NCBI GenBank assembly: GCA_027029065.1
Contig: JALVGO010000199.1
Location: forward strand, 1-10,126
Origin: Sulfurovum sp.
GTDB taxonomy: Bacteria > Campylobacterota > Campylobacteria > Campylobacterales > Sulfurovaceae
Length of the DNA stretch: 10,126 bases
Reading direction: 5' to 3'
Positions 1 through 10,126 of the stretch are shown piece after piece. The notes under the pieces are model-generated. The model was not told where the DNA came from, did not search any database, and saw only the letters and a program-made list of their open reading frames with translations. How positions within the stretch are numbered: position 1 is the stretch's first letter; each line of letters begins with the position of its first letter. Position numbers and translations under genes: made by a program.

Positions 1-281
<281 letters not shown>

Positions 282-653
282 TTACTTAGGTCTCTTGGTT
301 CCGTATTTGGATCTTGCCACTTTTCTGTTGGCAACACCAGATGCATCGAGTGCACCACGAACAATGTGATACTTCACCCCTGGAAGGTCTTTGACCCTAC
401 CGCCACGTACGAGAACGATAGAGTGTTCCTGAAGGTTGTGACCCTCACCACCAATGTATGAGATCACCTCATATCCTGATGTCAGTCTTACTTTTGCTAC
501 TTTTCTCAAAGCAGAGTTTGGTTTTTTAGGAGTCGTTGTATATACTCTTGTACATACCCCTCTTCTTTGAGGACAACTCTCAAGTGCTGGTGATTTGGAC
601 TTTTTGATCACCTTTTTACGTTCTTTACGAATCAACTGGTTAATGGTTGGCAA
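282..653 (-). CDS. rpsL: 30S ribosomal protein S12, TTG start
   Basis: S12 sits at the 30S decoding centre and helps monitor codon-anticodon pairing. The 123-residue product aligns along its whole length with bacterial S12: PTINQL start, [41 protein letters not shown] and a KYGTKRPK end. Lys43 and Lys88, whose substitution commonly gives streptomycin resistance, are wild type. Asp89, the methylthiolated aspartate in many bacteria, is present. The C-terminus stops at KRPK, about as long as the E. coli protein and without the short tail I recall for Campylobacter jejuni S12. The start codon is TTG (653-651). It is forced: an in-frame TAG lies at 668-666, the only codons between are AAA, GGA, AAC and GAT, and the protein has no internal methionine. 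AAAGGA at 660-665 sits 6 bases upstream. rpsL follows rpoC by 205 bp and precedes rpsG by 155 bp. Confidence 0.98.
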   Translation of the reverse strand: MPTINQLIRKERKKVIKKSKSPALESCPQRRGVCTRVYTTTPKKPNSALRKVAKVRLTSGYEVISYIGGEGHNLQEHSIVLVRGGRVKDLPGVKYHIVRGALDASGVANRKVARSKYGTKRPK

Positions 654-659
654 ATCGTT

Positions 660-665
660 TCCTTT
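660..665 (-). promoter_or_regulatory. rpsL ribosome binding site deciding a TTG start
   Basis: On the minus strand the sequence reads AAAGGA, then AACGAT (6 bases), then TTG. The strong Shine-Dalgarno match at near-optimal spacing, with the in-frame stop at 668-666, fixes translation initiation at TTG. Confidence 0.85.
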
Positions 666-709
666 CTAAATGTTGTTTTTGCTCTGTGAGCGAATTGAAT
701 TGCTTGGCT

Positions 710-754
710 GTTACACCATTTCAACGCACGTTTTATGCACTGAAATTGTGTAAC
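710..754 (-). repeat. 45-bp imperfect inverted repeat in the rpsL leader
   Basis: The arms are 710-723 and 741-754 (GTTACACCATTTCA on the plus strand against TGAAATTGTGTAAC). They pair at 13 of 14 positions, the exception being 717/747. Inside, GCA at 726-728 can pair with TGC at 736-738 across a symmetric two-base internal loop, leaving a 7-base apical loop. If transcription starts just downstream of the TATAAT at 774-779, the whole hairpin lies in the rpsL 5' untranslated RNA, about 45 bases before the ribosome binding site. There is no T-run after it, so it is not an ordinary terminator. It could be an RNA regulatory structure, an mRNA-stabilising or processing site, or an operator palindrome at the DNA level. 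The pairing is seen directly; the role is unknown. Confidence 0.6.
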
Positions 755-773
755 GATAGAAAAATGGATGTAT

Positions 774-808
774 ATTATATCGAAATATGCTTTGAAATTT
801 CTGAAATT
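774..808 (-). promoter_or_regulatory. candidate sigma-70 promoter for rpsL
   Basis: A perfect TATAAT -10 box lies at 779-774 on the minus strand (context TTTCGATATAATATAC). No recognisable -35 hexamer is present at 16-18 bp. Instead, the motif ATTTC occurs three times upstream, at 807-803, 798-794 and 786-782, about one helical turn apart. Campylobacter jejuni sigma-70 promoters are known for a good -10 box and a periodic AT-rich signal in place of a -35 box, which this resembles. Predicted transcription would start near 767, giving an untranslated leader of about 115 bases. Assignment is from sequence pattern only. Confidence 0.5.
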
Positions 809-811
809 ATA
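806..811 (-). promoter_or_regulatory. second TATAAT box upstream of rpsL
   Basis: Another exact TATAAT lies at 811-806 on the minus strand, 32 bp upstream of the first. It has no clear -35 element: the expected position falls inside the stem-loop at 823-848. It could be an alternative -10 box or simply AT-rich spacer sequence, and I rate it weaker than the one at 774-779. Confidence 0.25.
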
Positions 812-822
812 AGGGTGTGTTA

Positions 823-848
823 TGAAACAGGTCGGGAGACCTGTTTCA
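823..848 (-). terminator. perfect 11-bp stem-loop after rpoC, no U-tract
   Basis: The arms 823-833 and 838-848 (TGAAACAGGTC/GACCTGTTTCA) pair perfectly around a 4-base loop, which reads TCCC on the transcribed strand. The stem starts 10 bases after the rpoC stop codon. The bases following it on the minus strand are TAACACACCC, not a T-run, so it is not a canonical intrinsic terminator. It may be a partial terminator/attenuator, a 3'-end stabiliser after processing, or an RNase III-type site that separates rpoBC from rpsL mRNA. Because the structure is symmetric, strand is assigned only from the flanking genes. Confidence 0.6.
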
Positions 849-858
849 AGAGTATCGT

Positions 859-9562
<8,704 letters not shown>

Positions 9563-9637
9563 TTAATGAATACTGTTGTTTGTTCAGACGTCTATTATTG
9601 AACGCGGTATAAAGGTTCAAAGATTAGATACACAAAG

Positions 9638-9677
9638 AAACTATTAGAGGAGGGTATGAAATGTCTCCGAATAGTTT
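9638..9677 (-). promoter_or_regulatory. two-part stem-loop in the rplL-rpoB spacer
   Basis: The outer arms 9638-9645 and 9670-9677 (AAACTATT/AATAGTTT) pair perfectly over 8 bp. An inner stem, GGAG at 9649-9652 with CTCC at 9665-9668, can form within the loop. On the transcript this is an extended imperfect hairpin about 100 bases before the rpoB start. In E. coli the same spacer carries an attenuator and an RNase III processing site that tune RNA polymerase against ribosomal protein output. A comparable role is plausible, but it is inferred from position only. Confidence 0.45.
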
Positions 9678-9711
9678 ATCACTGCACCCAATGTAGTTAG
9701 GTTTCACACAC

Positions 9712-9732
9712 TTCCCGGGAAATACCCGGGAA
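9712..9732 (-). terminator. CCCGGG stem-loop after rplL, likely attenuator, no U-tract
   Basis: The arms 9712-9719 and 9725-9732 (TTCCCGGG/CCCGGGAA) form a perfect 8-bp stem with a 5-base loop. It begins 17 bases after the rplL stop codon. Each arm also contains the self-complementary CCCGGG, so alternative pairings exist. The sequence after it on the minus strand (GTGTGTGAAACC) has no T-run. Its position matches the E. coli rplL-rpoB attenuator, which lets only part of transcription continue into rpoBC. Here the missing T-run makes complete intrinsic termination unlikely; partial termination, pausing or mRNA processing is more plausible. Confidence 0.6.
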
Positions 9733-9749
9733 CATTCAAATCGTCAAGA

Positions 9750-10124
9750 TTACTTGAGCTCACAAGAAGCGCCAGCTTCTTCGATTTGTTTTTTAAGCTC
9801 TTCTGCTTCTTCTTTGGATACACCCTCTTTAAGTACAGACGGTACCTCTTCAACAGCAGCTTTTGCTTCTTTCAGTCCAAGACCGGTGATCGCTCTTACA
9901 ACTTTAATAGTGTTGATCTTCTTCGCACCGGCGTCAGTCAGAACAACGTTGAACTCAGTCTGCTCTTCAGCAGCCTCAGCAGCACCGCCGGCAGCACCCG
10001 CAGCAACGACAGTTGCCTGTGCAGTTACACCAAATTTCTCTTCGAATTCTTTTACAAGCTCAGAAAGCTCAAGTACAGAAAGGTTAGAAATAAATTCTAA
10101 TACATCTTCTTTAGTTGTTGCCAT
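9750..10124 (-). CDS. rplL: 50S ribosomal protein L7/L12
   Basis: L7/L12 forms the mobile stalk of the large subunit. Dimers bind L10 and recruit the GTPase translation factors EF-Tu, EF-G, IF2 and RF3. The 124-residue protein has the full family layout. The N-terminal dimerisation helices (about 1-33) include [19 protein letters not shown]. An Ala/Gly-rich hinge follows at about 37-55 ([17 protein letters not shown]). The C-terminal factor-binding domain contains [20 protein letters not shown] and ends GASCELK, where VELK is more usual. Length is standard. The ATG at 10124 leaves only 2 bases before the window edge, so its ribosome binding site and the expected rplJ (L10) gene are outside. 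It is the last ribosomal protein gene before rpoB, as in the classic rplKAJL-rpoBC order. Confidence 0.98.
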   Translation of the reverse strand: MATTKEDVLEFISNLSVLELSELVKEFEEKFGVTAQATVVAAGAAGGAAEAAEEQTEFNVVLTDAGAKKINTIKVVRAITGLGLKEAKAAVEEVPSVLKEGVSKEEAEELKKQIEEAGASCELK

Positions 10125-10126
10125 AG

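Noticed and set aside
9648..9696. Plus-strand AGGAGG followed 7 bases later by ATG and an 11-codon frame (9661-9696)
   Set aside because: The ribosome-binding look is good, but the frame is tiny, antisense to the operon leader, has no visible promoter, and the AGGAGG is explained by the stem-loop at 9638-9677.

Overview
The window is a highly conserved transcription/translation gene block. Every gene lies on the minus strand. In transcription order (right to left) they are rplL (ribosomal protein L7/L12), rpoB and rpoC (RNA polymerase beta and beta' subunits), rpsL (S12), and the first 42 codons of rpsG (S7), which is cut by the left edge. This places the end of the beta operon (rplKAJL-rpoBC in most bacteria) directly against the start of the str operon (rpsL-rpsG-fusA). 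The protein sequences point to the Campylobacterota (Epsilonproteobacteria). The RpoB start [15 protein letters not shown], the S12 start [13 protein letters not shown] and the [15 protein letters not shown] form of the rifampicin region all fit that group. GC content looks moderate by eye, rpoB and rpoC are separate (Helicobacter and Wolinella have them fused), and rpoC is directly followed by rpsL. Together these favour a free-living Sulfurovum/Sulfurimonas-like member, but the genus is inference.

Layout from the transcription start side. rplL (9750-10124) has only 2 bases of upstream sequence in the window. A 211-bp spacer (9539-9749) holds a perfect GC-rich stem-loop just past the rplL stop and a second, larger imperfect stem-loop, then a good ribosome binding site for rpoB. 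rpoB (5381-9538) and rpoC (859-5388) overlap by 8 bases (ATGAGTAA) and are in different frames. A 205-bp spacer (654-858) separates rpoC from rpsL. It holds a perfect 11-bp stem-loop after the rpoC stop, two TATAAT boxes, and a 45-bp imperfect inverted repeat in the probable rpsL leader. rpsL (282-653) must start at TTG, because an in-frame stop lies only 15 bases upstream. A 155-bp spacer with three small hairpins (127-281) leads to rpsG.

The genes make the core machinery of gene expression: two RNA polymerase subunits, the factor-recruiting stalk protein of the large ribosomal subunit, the decoding-centre protein S12, and the 16S head-assembly protein S7. Nothing accessory, mobile or defence-related is present, and no gene is supported on the plus strand. 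The points worth a second look are in the spacers and junctions: the forced TTG start of rpsL, stem-loops without U-tracts after rplL and rpoC, the inverted repeat in the rpsL leader, and the rpoB/rpoC junction, where a +1 shift at an A6 run would fuse the two subunits.
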